The notes below the pieces were generated by a model. The model saw only the letters and a list, made by a program, of their open reading frames with translations, was not told the DNA's origin and searched no databases. Made by a program: the position numbers and the translations under genes. A stretch of 33,440 nucleotides of DNA. Origin: Anaerolineae bacterium. GTDB taxonomy: Bacteria > Chloroflexota > Anaerolineae > Aggregatilineales > UBA2796. The stretch covers positions 1-33,440 of the forward strand of contig JANWYI010000033.1 of the NCBI GenBank assembly GCA_025055255.1, given 5' to 3'. Of the stretch, positions 8,630 through 16,547 are shown in pieces. Position 1 is the stretch's first letter; the number at the start of each line of letters is the position of its first letter.

Positions 8630-11600
8630 GCTCGCCGTGATCAGACTTGAACACGCCACGCTCGCGCATCAGCTTGTAGAGCGCCTGCGCTTGAGTGTAA
8701 TCTACGTTCAGACGCCGCTGCAACAGTGTCACGTTCAGCGCAGCGCCTGATTGTTTGTACAACTCAACAGCACGCTCGTAGAGCGCCTCATCCACTTTGG
8801 TCTCTTTCGGCTGCTCATCGCGCAACGCCGCGAAGAATTTCTCTTCATCAGGATCGGTTTGTGGACGTGGCGGTGCGAATCGAGGTGCGCCAAACGGCGA
8901 ACCACCGCCGAAGCGCTCTGCGCGCGACTGGAACGGCGACGACTCGCCCGGCTTGATCAACTTGGCAGTCGGCTTATCAGGCGCGTGATCAAATGAGACC
9001 TGGCTGATCGGCGTGCCGCGCTCCTTTTGAGCGTTCTTCCAGAAATCTGTGATTTGCTTCAGCTCAGCATCTGAGACGTAAGCGCCTTGTGCGCGGATCG
9101 GCGCTGCAGCGTCAGGCGCTTGGTAGAGCATGTCGCCGCGACCCAGCAATTTCTCAGCGCCAGGCTGATCGAGGATGACGCGGCTATCCACGCTAGAGGC
9201 GACTGCAAATGAGATGCGGGCAGGGAAGTTGGCTTTGATCAAGCCTGTCACAACATCCACGCTCGGACGCTGTGTCGAGATGATCAAGTGAATGCCCGTA
9301 GCGCGCGCCATTTGTGCTAGGCGCGTCAGCTGCTTTTCTGTCTCATCAGGCGCCAGCATCATCAAGTCTGCCAGTTCGTCAATCACGACGACCAAGTAAG
9401 GCATTCGCGGCTCAGTCTTGCTAATTTTGCTGTTGTAATCGCTGATGTTGCGCGCGCCGAGCGCAGCAAATTTCTTGTAGCGGTCGTCCATCTCGCGCGT
9501 GACCCACTTCAAGACGCCTGTCACGCGCTCTAGGTCTACCACAACAGGCGAGACAAGGTGTGGAATGCCGTTATAGCCTGTCAGCTCGACGCGCTTCGGA
9601 TCAACCATCACCATCTTGAGATCATCGGGCGAGTTTTGCAGCAGCAAGCAGGCGATGATCGCATTGACACATACAGACTTGCCAGAGCCAGTCGTGCCGG
9701 CAATGAGCAAGTGCGGCATTTGCGCCAAGTCAGCGACCACTGGAGCGCCGTCAATGCTCTTGCCGAGCGCGAGGCGCAATCGTGAGCGCATTTCGTTGAA
9801 AGCTGGGCTGGCGATGATATCGCGCAAGCCGACTAGCGCGGTCTCAGGATTTGGCACCTCAATGCCGACGTAGCCTTTGCCGGGCACAGGTGCTTCAATG
9901 CGAACTGTGCGCGCTGCTAGGGCTAGAGCAAGGTCGGCATCTAGCTTAGCGATTTGATTGACTTTAATGCGCGTCTGCTTGCCGCGCGAGTTTAGGTAGC
10001 CCGGCTCAACGCCAAATTGCGTGATTGCTGGTCCAACGTTGATCTCAACAACGCGACCGGGCGCGCCGAACGCCTCAAGTGTCTCTTCAATGATCCGCGC
10101 GCGCTCCAAGAGCATCTCTTGAGTGATGGTCTGAGCTGAGCCTGCGCGCAACAGCTGGCGATAATCAGGCATTTGCCACGTGGTTTCATCAGGCGGTAGC
10201 TGCATTGGCGGCAATTCCTCAGCAGGTGACTCGCCATTCTTAGTGGGCGTGGCGAGACCAAAAATGCGCGGCAAAGGCGCAGAAGTAGCCTGCTCTGTGT
10301 CAGCTACCTCAGACACATCGCCTAAGTCGCTGTCTTCTGGCTCTGAAACGTCATCTGGTTCTTCAGACTCGTCCTCAGGCGGCACAGCGCTCGGTTTGGG
10401 CGCTGGGCGGAAAACACTTGGGCTGCCGAACGGACTACTCGTCCTGCTGCCGAAAACGCTGCTGCTTGGCTTGACAGGCGGCAGTGGCGCCTTCGAAGTT
10501 GGCACATCGTCTTCAGCAGCTGTTGAGTCAGCATCGGCTGGGCTGATCTCGTCAGCTTTTGGCTTGCTGCCAAAAATGCTGCTGCTTGGCTTTGGTGCAG
10601 GGCGAACTGTGCCAAAGATGCTCGTGGCGCGCGTCGGCTGTGTGGCGGCAAGATCAGATGGCGCGGTCTCAGCAGGCGACACGCGAGCTGCAGGCACAGT
10701 TGTCTCTGCAGGTGGCTCTGACTGGTCTGCTGAGACGTCTGCCTTTGCAGGCTCAGGCTCAGCAGGCTTAGACGGCGCTACGGGCTCAGACTTCGGTTTG
10801 GCGCCGAAGATGCTGCCAAAAGCAGTAGTACGCGCTTTCTCAGGCGGCTTAGGCGGCTCAGCAGACGTGACTGAGTCAGCAGGCTTTGCAGGCTCAGGCT
10901 CAGCAGGCTTAGGCGGCGCTACGGGCTCAGATTTCGGCTTGCCAAAGGCGCCGAACAAGCCTGTGCGCGCTTTCTCAGGCGACTCAGCGGGCGCAGCCTC
11001 AGCAACTGGCGTTGACGGCATAGCTTGGGCGCTGGTCTGGGCTGTGAGCGGTGTGCTGCGCGTGCTGAGCGGCGAGGGCTTAGCAATCGCAGGTGCAGGT
11101 GGAGTGTCTTCGCTTGTTACAGTCTGCGTGCCAACAGATACAGCTGGTGCCACAATAGGTGAGCGGAAGGCAGCCTTGCGCGCTGACGGCTTAGCTTCTG
11201 AGCTGAGCGGCACTGCGACAGGCTCTCTGGGCAGGTCAGAGACATTTGCAAGCGTCGCAGCTGCAGGCAAGCCGGGCGCTTGCTGTGGCTGCGCTTGTGC
11301 CTGTGCAGCCAACTTCGCTGCCTCGCGCTGTGCCAGCGCCTGCGCGCGTGCAGCTTTGCGTGCCTCACGGCGCATAGCAGCTGAGTGACGCCACATACGC
11401 CAACTCTCACGGATACGGCGCAAACGCGCGCCAACGATCTGGAAAAACGATTTGATGTATGTGGCAACCTCTGCTAGTGAAAGTTCAAAGAGCAGCATTC
11501 CGCCGATGAGAGTCGTGATCGCCAAGACAACTGGCACGCCGAATTCGCCTGTCAGCCGAATTAAAATCATGTATAGTCGGTCGCCGACCCAGCCACCGCC

Positions 11601-13190
11601 TTGCATCAGGTCTACAGCGCGCGCTGAGACGGCGATCAGCTCGTCCCAGTCGTAGACAATCTTGTCAACCAGCTCAATCGTGTGCAGCCACGTCACAGCG
11701 CTTAAGAAGAGCAAGACCGCGCCGCTCATCCTCTTGGAGTCGAAGGCGAGGAATGGATTTTCTTTGAAATGGCGCACGAACAACCAGCTGCCGACTAGCA
11801 AGCACACTGCAGGGATGATGTAGCGCCCATAGCCGAACAGCGCGCCAAAAATATCCACAATGGCTTTGGTGAACGTGCCTTCGTCGGGCTGAATTAAGCC
11901 GAAGATCATCACGATGCCTGTGCCTATCAGCAAGTAGCCGACGATGTCTAGCTTCTGGTCGAGCGACAGCCCAGTATTCTTGACTACGACGTGCGTCTGC
12001 CCTTCCAGAGGCTTCGCCTGTTTCTCGCCGCGCGCAGGCGGAGCGCCGGGAATGGACGATCCGCTGCGCTTCGGATCAGCAGGTGGCGGCGCTTTCAGAG
12101 ACGGCGCAGGCGCACTGCCCTCGCCCTTAGGCGCGCCACGCCTGAAAAGACGCCCGAACAAGCCGCCTCGTGGAGCAGAGTCAGGCTTTCGCTCTTCAGG
12201 CTTGGCTGACTTAGCAGGCTCAGGCTTGGCAGGCGTCACTGTGCCGACTTTAGGCACAGCGCTCGTCGCGGTTGCTGCTTTAGGCGGCTCGCTAGGCTTG
12301 CGACCGCCAACGCCCAAAAGACTGCTGCGTGGACTCTCTGTGGGCTTTTCAGGCTTGCCTGTACCAACTTTAGGTGCGTCTACGGGCTTAGCAGGCTTAT
12401 CCTCTTCCTTTTTGCTACGCCCAAATAGTCCGCCAAGCGAAGGAAAAGCGCGTTTAGGCGGCTCAGCAGGCTTATCTTCGGGCTTAGGCATTGGCTCAGC
12501 AGGCTTGGCAGGCGTAGACTTGGGCTTATCTGCCTCACCTGTGCCAATCTTGGGTGCAGGCTTGGGTGGCTCAGCAGGCTTGCGTCCAAAGCCGCCAAAA
12601 ATACCGCCAGACTTAGGCGCAGGCTCAGCCTTAGGCGGCGTTTCCTCAGGCTTAGGCGCCTCTACAGGTTTAGGCGGCTCAGTGGGTTTGCGTCCAAAGC
12701 TGCCAAAAATGCCGCCAGCCTTGGGCGCAGGCTCAGGCTTAGGCGGCGATTGCTCAGGCTTAGGCGGCTCTGCAGGTTTTGTTGGCTCAGCGGGTTTACG
12801 TCCAAAGCCGCCAAAAATGCCACTTGGCTTTGGCGCTTCCTCAGGCTTAGGCAGCTCAGTAGGCTTGCGTCCAAAAATGCTGCTTGGCTTAGGCGACTCT
12901 TCTGCTTTCGGCGCCTCTGAGGTTTGCGTGCCTAGAGCGCCGCTAGTAGGCTTTGACTCAGAGGGCTTTGGCGTGCTCCCCGTGCTGGTGGCAGGCTTAG
13001 GCGGCATCGGCGTCGGACGACCAAAGGTGCTTGTGATAGTCGGCTTGCCGAAAATGCTGCCGGGCGGCTTGCCACCAAACGGAGAAGGGCGATCTTCGGG
13101 CTTCTTCTCATCTTCTTTCTTATCATCGGAGCGCGAGCCAAAGATGCTGCTGCGCGGACGCTCCCTCTCCTCGCTCGGCTTGTCGGACAT
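8613..13190 (-). CDS. ftsK: FtsK/SpoIIIE DNA translocase with giant FG- and PK-rich linkers
   Basis: The product has 1525 residues; E. coli FtsK has about 1330 and SpoIIIE about 790. ATG at 13190 is chosen over an upstream in-frame start because GGGAGA lies 10-11 bases before it. Residues 1-410 are disordered, rich in P, K, E and A, with SIFG, GIFGGFGRKP and similar motifs. Residues about 412-572 are four transmembrane segments. Residues about 580-1010 are a second disordered linker with LFGAFG, SIFG and SPFG motifs. Then comes the motor, with Walker A GTTGSGKS (1165-1172) and Walker B LVVVIDELADLMM (about 1263-1275). A short linker again carries FG motifs (ERFGGGSPFGAP), and a winged-helix gamma domain ends the protein (LNVTLLQRRLNVDYTQ). 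It should pump DNA at the division septum and dock to chromosome polarity signals and XerD-like recombinase. Confidence 0.95.
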   Translation of the reverse strand: MSDKPSEERERPRSSIFGSRSDDKKEDEKKPEDRPSPFGGKPPGSIFGKPTITSTFGRPTPMPPKPATSTGSTPKPSESKPTSGALGTQTSEAPKAEESPKPSSIFGRKPTELPKPEEAPKPSGIFGGFGRKPAEPTKPAEPPKPEQSPPKPEPAPKAGGIFGSFGRKPTEPPKPVEAPKPEETPPKAEPAPKSGGIFGGFGRKPAEPPKPAPKIGTGEADKPKSTPAKPAEPMPKPEDKPAEPPKRAFPSLGGLFGRSKKEEDKPAKPVDAPKVGTGKPEKPTESPRSSLLGVGGRKPSEPPKAATATSAVPKVGTVTPAKPEPAKSAKPEERKPDSAPRGGLFGRLFRRGAPKGEGSAPAPSLKAPPPADPKRSGSSIPGAPPARGEKQAKPLEGQTHVVVKNTGLSLDQKLDIVGYLLIGTGIVMIFGLIQPDEGTFTKAIVDIFGALFGYGRYIIPAVCLLVGSWLFVRHFKENPFLAFDSKRMSGAVLLFLSAVTWLHTIELVDKIVYDWDELIAVSARAVDLMQGGGWVGDRLYMILIRLTGEFGVPVVLAITTLIGGMLLFELSLAEVATYIKSFFQIVGARLRRIRESWRMWRHSAAMRREARKAARAQALAQREAAKLAAQAQAQPQQAPGLPAAATLANVSDLPREPVAVPLSSEAKPSARKAAFRSPIVAPAVSVGTQTVTSEDTPPAPAIAKPSPLSTRSTPLTAQTSAQAMPSTPVAEAAPAESPEKARTGLFGAFGKPKSEPVAPPKPAEPEPAKPADSVTSAEPPKPPEKARTTAFGSIFGAKPKSEPVAPSKPAEPEPAKADVSADQSEPPAETTVPAARVSPAETAPSDLAATQPTRATSIFGTVRPAPKPSSSIFGSKPKADEISPADADSTAAEDDVPTSKAPLPPVKPSSSVFGSRTSSPFGSPSVFRPAPKPSAVPPEDESEEPDDVSEPEDSDLGDVSEVADTEQATSAPLPRIFGLATPTKNGESPAEELPPMQLPPDETTWQMPDYRQLLRAGSAQTITQEMLLERARIIEETLEAFGAPGRVVEINVGPAITQFGVEPGYLNSRGKQTRIKVNQIAKLDADLALALAARTVRIEAPVPGKGYVGIEVPNPETALVGLRDIIASPAFNEMRSRLRLALGKSIDGAPVVADLAQMPHLLIAGTTGSGKSVCVNAIIACLLLQNSPDDLKMVMVDPKRVELTGYNGIPHLVSPVVVDLERVTGVLKWVTREMDDRYKKFAALGARNISDYNSKISKTEPRMPYLVVVIDELADLMMLAPDETEKQLTRLAQMARATGIHLIISTQRPSVDVVTGLIKANFPARISFAVASSVDSRVILDQPGAEKLLGRGDMLYQAPDAAAPIRAQGAYVSDAELKQITDFWKNAQKERGTPISQVSFDHAPDKPTAKLIKPGESSPFQSRAERFGGGSPFGAPRFAPPRPQTDPDEEKFFAALRDEQPKETKVDEALYERAVELYKQSGAALNVTLLQRRLNVDYTQAQALYKLMRERGVFKSDHGEHGADA
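10743..10985 (-). repeat. Two-copy 141-bp direct repeat inside the second ftsK linker
   Basis: The segment starting CTTTGCAGGCTCAGGCTCAG at 10743 recurs at 10884, a period of 141 bases (47 codons). The copies encode two units beginning PEKART, with GLFGAFG in one and AFGSIFG in the other, followed by KPKSEPVAP and KPAEPEPAK. The frame is kept, so the repeat expands the protein linker without breaking the gene. Confidence 0.75.
12560..12860 (-). repeat. 108-bp tandem repeat in the first ftsK linker
   Basis: The string CGTCCAAAG recurs at about 12583, 12691 and 12799, exactly 108 bases apart, within longer similar units. Each unit encodes 36 residues of the form GIFGGFGRKPAEP followed by KP- and PEE-rich sequence, about 2.5 copies in all. 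The period is a multiple of three, so copy-number change would alter linker length in frame. Confidence 0.8.
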
Positions 13191-13248
13191 GGCAACACAC
13201 TCTCCCGCAGCACACGCGCCTGCCACCAAATTTCACGTCAGGAACGCG

Positions 13249-13284
13249 AAAAAATCGCCCTTTTAGTTTAGCACAAAAGGGCGA
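13249..13284 (-). terminator. Intrinsic terminator of the CHAT gene
   Basis: On the minus strand a perfect 10-bp stem, TCGCCCTTTT and AAAAGGGCGA (13284-13275 and 13264-13255), with a 10-base loop is followed directly by six T residues (13254-13249). It lies 31 bases after the CHAT stop codon and 59 bases before the ftsK ATG, so it separates the two genes. The complementary strand also has A/T runs on both flanks. Confidence 0.85.
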
Positions 13285-13314
13285 AAAAAGACAGGCGATC
13301 CCGTGCGCTGCGCC

Positions 13315-14241
13315 CTAGCAGAAGGAGACTCGCGTCGCGTCTATGCCGTTGCGCGTGCGCAGGCACGGTACATCCTTATCAGCGTAGCGCCGTAGGTCAA
13401 GCGCATTGACGCCTAGCGAAAAAGCTGTGTGTACGCTCCGACCGTACGCTAGGCCGTTGTAAAAAGCCCTAGCGAACTCGGTCGCTGACGTATCATAAAT
13501 TGCCTCGCTTGTACCGATCACGCAATCCACTACTTCAGCAAGTTTCTCTGCTGATGGCTGCGAATAGCAGCTGTTCAGCACCACAAGGCGCACGCTACCG
13601 CCTAGAATGACGAAAAGTTCGCGCAAAGCCTCAATTGGCACGCTGACAGGTTGGTCGCCGTCCATCACAACGATGCCGCCCTTGCCGTCTCCATGTCCAG
13701 AGAAATGCACAATGTGCGGCTGAAAGCGCAGTAAATGAGATTGCAAGTCACTCAGCTGCAGGTCAGTCTGCTTTTCCAGCTTAAATCTATCGCGGCAGCG
13801 TGCAGACTGAATGGCTTGCTCAACAAGGCGCATTTCGCGGTCAAGGTTTAGGTCATGACTAGGATTAGCGCTCAGGAAGAGAACAGTGTGCACGCCTTGA
13901 TAAACCGTTGGCGCTGCAACGTTGGGCGGCTGGGTGTACTCACCAAGCAGGTTTTGTAAGAAAGTTCGATTATCGCCCTCGCCAATCAGCTCAAGCAAAT
14001 AGCGCACAAGGCGCGCAAGGACAGGCTCGCCACCTTCACTGCCATAAGTTCGCAGCTCGTTAATTAGAGCGCCACAGAAAATTCGCGTCCCTACGTTGAA
14101 GTCCACGCGACTTTTGAAACGGCTCAGCCCTGCAAGGTCCATGTTAACTTGGCGATGCTCGATGCTCTGCCAAGCAGTCATCTCCGCCATGATGTCCACG
14201 AGGCGGCGATATTCTTCTGAAGTCAGTTGCGAAAGGCCCAC
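13315..14241 (-). CDS. CHAT-domain caspase-like protease with N-terminal EAD-like domain
   Basis: The product has 308 residues. GTG at 14241 is chosen because GAGGAG lies 8 bases upstream. Residues 1-102 are all-helical (LTSEEYRRLVDIMAE, then RTFLQNLLGEY) and resemble the small effector-associated domains (EADs) found in bacterial conflict systems; I cannot fix the EAD subtype. Residues about 117-305 are the CHAT protease: VLFLSANPSHD opens the fold, catalytic His183 is in HFSGHGDG, catalytic Cys225 is in VLNSCYS, and a conserved GTSEAI strand follows. CHAT proteases cleave partner proteins when a sensor recruits them through matching EADs. No sensor partner is adjacent. The gene has its own promoter and terminator and holds two of the only three GGCC words in the window, a hint of transfer. 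A non-defence regulatory role is possible. Confidence 0.85.
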   Translation of the reverse strand: MGLSQLTSEEYRRLVDIMAEMTAWQSIEHRQVNMDLAGLSRFKSRVDFNVGTRIFCGALINELRTYGSEGGEPVLARLVRYLLELIGEGDNRTFLQNLLGEYTQPPNVAAPTVYQGVHTVLFLSANPSHDLNLDREMRLVEQAIQSARCRDRFKLEKQTDLQLSDLQSHLLRFQPHIVHFSGHGDGKGGIVVMDGDQPVSVPIEALRELFVILGGSVRLVVLNSCYSQPSAEKLAEVVDCVIGTSEAIYDTSATEFARAFYNGLAYGRSVHTAFSLGVNALDLRRYADKDVPCLRTRNGIDATRVSFC

Positions 14242-14280
14242 TTTCGGCGCTCCTCATGAGAAGAAAGTCCAAGCGAGTCC

Positions 14281-14309
14281 AGTGTAGAACAACTTTAGTC
14301 GAGAATCAA
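14281..14309 (-). promoter_or_regulatory. Sigma-70-type promoter of the CHAT gene
   Basis: On the minus strand TTGATT (14309-14304) and TACACT (14286-14281) are separated by exactly 17 bases, giving 4/6 matches at each box. The predicted start, about 14274, leaves a leader of about 33 bases that includes the GAGGAG ribosome-binding site. It lies just beyond the cofC terminator hairpin. Confidence 0.5.
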
Positions 14310-14335
14310 GACAGGCAAGATAACGCTTGCTTGTC
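14310..14335 (-). terminator. Hairpin terminator after cofC
   Basis: GACAGGCAAG (14310-14319) and CTTGCTTGTC (14326-14335) form a 10-bp stem with one mismatch on the minus-strand transcript (G-U paired on the plus strand) and a 6-base loop. It starts 8 bases after the cofC stop. The minus-strand T tract is broken (TTGATTCT); the plus strand has TTTTT a few bases downstream. Confidence 0.5.
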
Positions 14336-14342
14336 TGAGTTT

Positions 14343-14960
14343 TTAAGAGGCATGCGATACACTGCCGAGCAGCGACTCATAAAAAGCGAGGTCGCTAGGC
14401 GTGTCAATGTCCACGCTCAGGCGCTCAGAGCGATGAATTTTGAGCGTTGCGCCGTGCTGCTTGGCAAGTTCGCAGTGCCGCTGGAAACTACCTGCGCCGA
14501 ATGAATACGGAATCAAGGCAGGTGGGTTGATCAGCATAGCATTGGTGCCATCTTCGCTGCGATCAGGCACAAGGACAACGGTCTGGCTGTAACGACCGAG
14601 CTGTAGTACTTCTTCAATGTCTTGTGCCGTGTAAATCGGCAAGTCAGCAGGCAACACCAGCACACTGGTCGCGCCGCGCAGCCGCGCCAGCTCAGTAGCG
14701 CGCATGAGCGCTGCGTTCAGCTCTGGTGCGCCGCTCTCTTGCACGGTCTGCGCGCCATACTCACGTGCAATTGCCAGCACCTTCGTATCGCGGCTGATCA
14801 CCATGATCCCTGCAATGGCAGGCACACTGCTCAACGTGGCTAAGCCGTGCCGCAACATTCGCTCTGCCAGTGCCTCACGCTGCTCAGGCGTCAACACACT
14901 AGCAAGACGGCTCTTCGCGCGCACAAATGGCTTGACTGGCACAATTGCCCAGATGGTCAT
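14343..14960 (-). CDS. cofC: 2-phospho-L-lactate/PEP guanylyltransferase (F420 biosynthesis)
   Basis: The product has 205 residues. It activates phosphoenolpyruvate or 2-phospholactate with GTP to give the donor that CofD attaches to the deazaflavin Fo. The nucleotidyltransferase signature is PVKPFVRAKSRL (residues 8-19), followed by the metal-binding VLVLPADLP (100-108), EDGTNAML (136-143), GAGSFQRH (155-162) and the C-terminal SVDIDTPSDL. Length matches CofC/FbiD. Its ATG overlaps the cofD stop as ATGA, a 4-base overlap typical of coupled translation. The neighbouring nitroreductase suggests the bacterial PEP route rather than the phospholactate route; that substrate choice is inferred. Confidence 0.93.
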   Translation of the reverse strand: MTIWAIVPVKPFVRAKSRLASVLTPEQREALAERMLRHGLATLSSVPAIAGIMVISRDTKVLAIAREYGAQTVQESGAPELNAALMRATELARLRGATSVLVLPADLPIYTAQDIEEVLQLGRYSQTVVLVPDRSEDGTNAMLINPPALIPYSFGAGSFQRHCELAKQHGATLKIHRSERLSVDIDTPSDLAFYESLLGSVSHAS

Positions 14961-15901
14961 GCTAAGTCTCCTATCATCAACAAAACTTCTTCTGCCAAGC
15001 GCACCCGATCAGCTGAGTTCATCATGCGGATGTTTGTGACGAACCGACGCTGCTGGATATCTACTTCGCGGTCTGCCTCATCTACTACCAGAGCGTCAAT
15101 CAGGTCGCCATAGTAGCTGGAAACGCCTGCCACATCAGCGCGCAAGCCTAGTTCGCGCATGATCTTCACAGTCGGACCTTTCAGCGCCGCACCTTCGATG
15201 ATTGGGCTAACAGCGAGACACGGCGCGCGCCGTGCTTTGATCGCCTCTCGAATGGCACGCACTTGCAAGATTGGCTCAATCGAGAGCAGCGGATTAGACG
15301 GGCAAATGATAATCGCCTCAGCCGTCTCTAGCGCCTCCAGAACGCCTGCTGCAGGCTGAGCCGCCTCAGCGCCTTCGTAGACCAAGCGCTGCACAGTCGG
15401 TTGCCAGCGATGGCGCACGAAGTACTCTTGGAAAGCCAGTCTGCCGTACTCGACCGTGTAAACGACCGTTGCCAATAGATCATCAGTCATCGGCAACAGG
15501 CATGTGGTGACACCAAGCCGCTGACACAAACGCGCTGTGACCGCACTGAGCGGCATTCCCTGTGCTAACCAGTGTGTGCGCAAAATGTTCGTGGCAAGGT
15601 CGTGATCGCCTAGACCGAACCATGTCTCCTCGCCATAGCGCGCTAACATGCTGAGCATGTGGCGCGTGTCATCCGCGATGCCCCAGCCATTCACTGGATG
15701 CGCAATGCCTGCCAGTGTGTACATGACCGTGTCCAGATCAGGCGAGACGTGCAGCCCATAGTGGCGGAAATCATCGCCTGTGTTGCCGATCACGGTCAGC
15801 GCGCCGTCTGGCAGGCACTTTGCTAAGCCTTCCACGAGCTTAGCGCCGCCCACGCCGCCTGCGAGCGCCACCACGTGCCTAAAGCCGCGTCTCAGCGCCA
15901 T
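14957..15901 (-). CDS. cofD: 2-phospho-L-lactate transferase (F420 biosynthesis)
   Basis: The product has 314 residues. It transfers the phospholactyl or phosphoenolpyruvyl group to Fo, making (dehydro)F420-0. The family motifs are all present: ALAGGVGGAKL at residues 12-22, NTGDD at 40-44, HVSPDLDTVMYTLAG, the CPSNPLLSIEPIL loop, and SPIIEGAALKGP near residue 235. ATG at 15901 (MALRRGF) is preferred over an upstream in-frame start at 15985, because it gives the normal N-terminus just before the glycine-rich loop and overlaps the nitroreductase stop by 10 bases. It is the middle gene of a three-gene operon. cofE, cofG and cofH are not in the window. Confidence 0.95.
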   Translation of the reverse strand: MALRRGFRHVVALAGGVGGAKLVEGLAKCLPDGALTVIGNTGDDFRHYGLHVSPDLDTVMYTLAGIAHPVNGWGIADDTRHMLSMLARYGEETWFGLGDHDLATNILRTHWLAQGMPLSAVTARLCQRLGVTTCLLPMTDDLLATVVYTVEYGRLAFQEYFVRHRWQPTVQRLVYEGAEAAQPAAGVLEALETAEAIIICPSNPLLSIEPILQVRAIREAIKARRAPCLAVSPIIEGAALKGPTVKIMRELGLRADVAGVSSYYGDLIDALVVDEADREVDIQQRRFVTNIRMMNSADRVRLAEEVLLMIGDLA

Positions 15902-16494
15902 ACCACTCGCGTTTCCAGTGCGCAGCGGCTGGAGTCGCGCACCGCAGCAGGATAGCCTAGCGTGATCAGCGCTTGCGGTTGCCAATCTTCGGGCAAACTA
16001 AGCGCGGCGCGCACGATCTCAGGGCAGAAGAGCGGCGCGCACATCCAGCATGCGCCCAAGCCTTCAGCGTGTGCCGCTAAGAGCAAATTTTGAGCCGCCA
16101 TTGCCACACTCTGTACTGCCATGAGGTACTCTGCCTCGTTGCGCCGCGTATCAGGGTAGCGATCCATATCTACCATGCTCAGGCAGACCAAAATTGCCAA
16201 TGGCGCGCCACTGATACGGCTATATGAGCGGCTGACATCGCGCTCGATCAGCTCAGGCGGAGCACCATCGGCGGTCAAGTCGGCGCGTAGTTTTTCGCCC
16301 ATTGCAGCAGCCAATCTGCAGCGTGACTCTGATGTGCTAAGCACGGCAAAGCGCCACGGCTGCCGATTATGTGCAGAAGGCGCCCAGATCGCCGCCTCTA
16401 GCAAGCGCTCGACAAGGTCAGGCGACACAGGCTGCTCCGTATAGCGCCGAATAGACCTCCTGCCCTGCATTATACTGTAGATTGCGTGCTTCAT
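15892..16494 (-). CDS. Stand-alone nitroreductase, likely dehydro-F420 reductase
   Basis: The product has 200 residues of the FMN-binding nitroreductase fold. Typical family motifs are RRSIRRYTEQPV (residues 12-23) and WAPSAHNRQPWRF (37-49), then NLLLAAHAEGLGACWMC and LITLGYP near the C-terminus. In mycobacteria the homologous domain is the C-terminal half of FbiB, which reduces dehydro-F420-0 to F420-0; in Thermomicrobia this job is reported for stand-alone nitroreductases. Being first in an operon with cofD and cofC, with a 10-base overlap into cofD, makes the same job likely here. ATG at 16494 is used; ATG at 16470 is an alternative, and neither has a strong ribosome-binding site. A general F420- or NADPH-dependent nitroreductase is the other possibility. 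Confidence 0.85.
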   Translation of the reverse strand: MKHAIYSIMQGRRSIRRYTEQPVSPDLVERLLEAAIWAPSAHNRQPWRFAVLSTSESRCRLAAAMGEKLRADLTADGAPPELIERDVSRSYSRISGAPLAILVCLSMVDMDRYPDTRRNEAEYLMAVQSVAMAAQNLLLAAHAEGLGACWMCAPLFCPEIVRAALSLPEDWQPQALITLGYPAAVRDSSRCALETRVVWR

Positions 16495-16531
16495 GGACTG
16501 GTTGTAAGAATTTTGAGTCTCTCTTTATACA

Positions 16532-16542
16532 GAGTTTAGCAC
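16532..16542 (-). promoter_or_regulatory. Possible extended -10 promoter of the F420 operon
   Basis: On the minus strand TGTGCTAAACT lies about 40 bases before the nitroreductase ATG. It resembles the TGTGCTATAAT promoter of the solute-binding gene at 17874-17884. I see no good -35 box. The evidence is weak and based on motif similarity only. Confidence 0.25.
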
Positions 16543-16547
16543 ACAGG

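Noticed and set aside
10180-13266. Two long plus-strand open frames (402 and 440 residues, Gly/Ser/Leu-rich) opposite ftsK
   Set aside because: They are mirror images of the P/K/A/E-rich linker codons on the minus strand; they have no ribosome-binding site and no recognisable domain.
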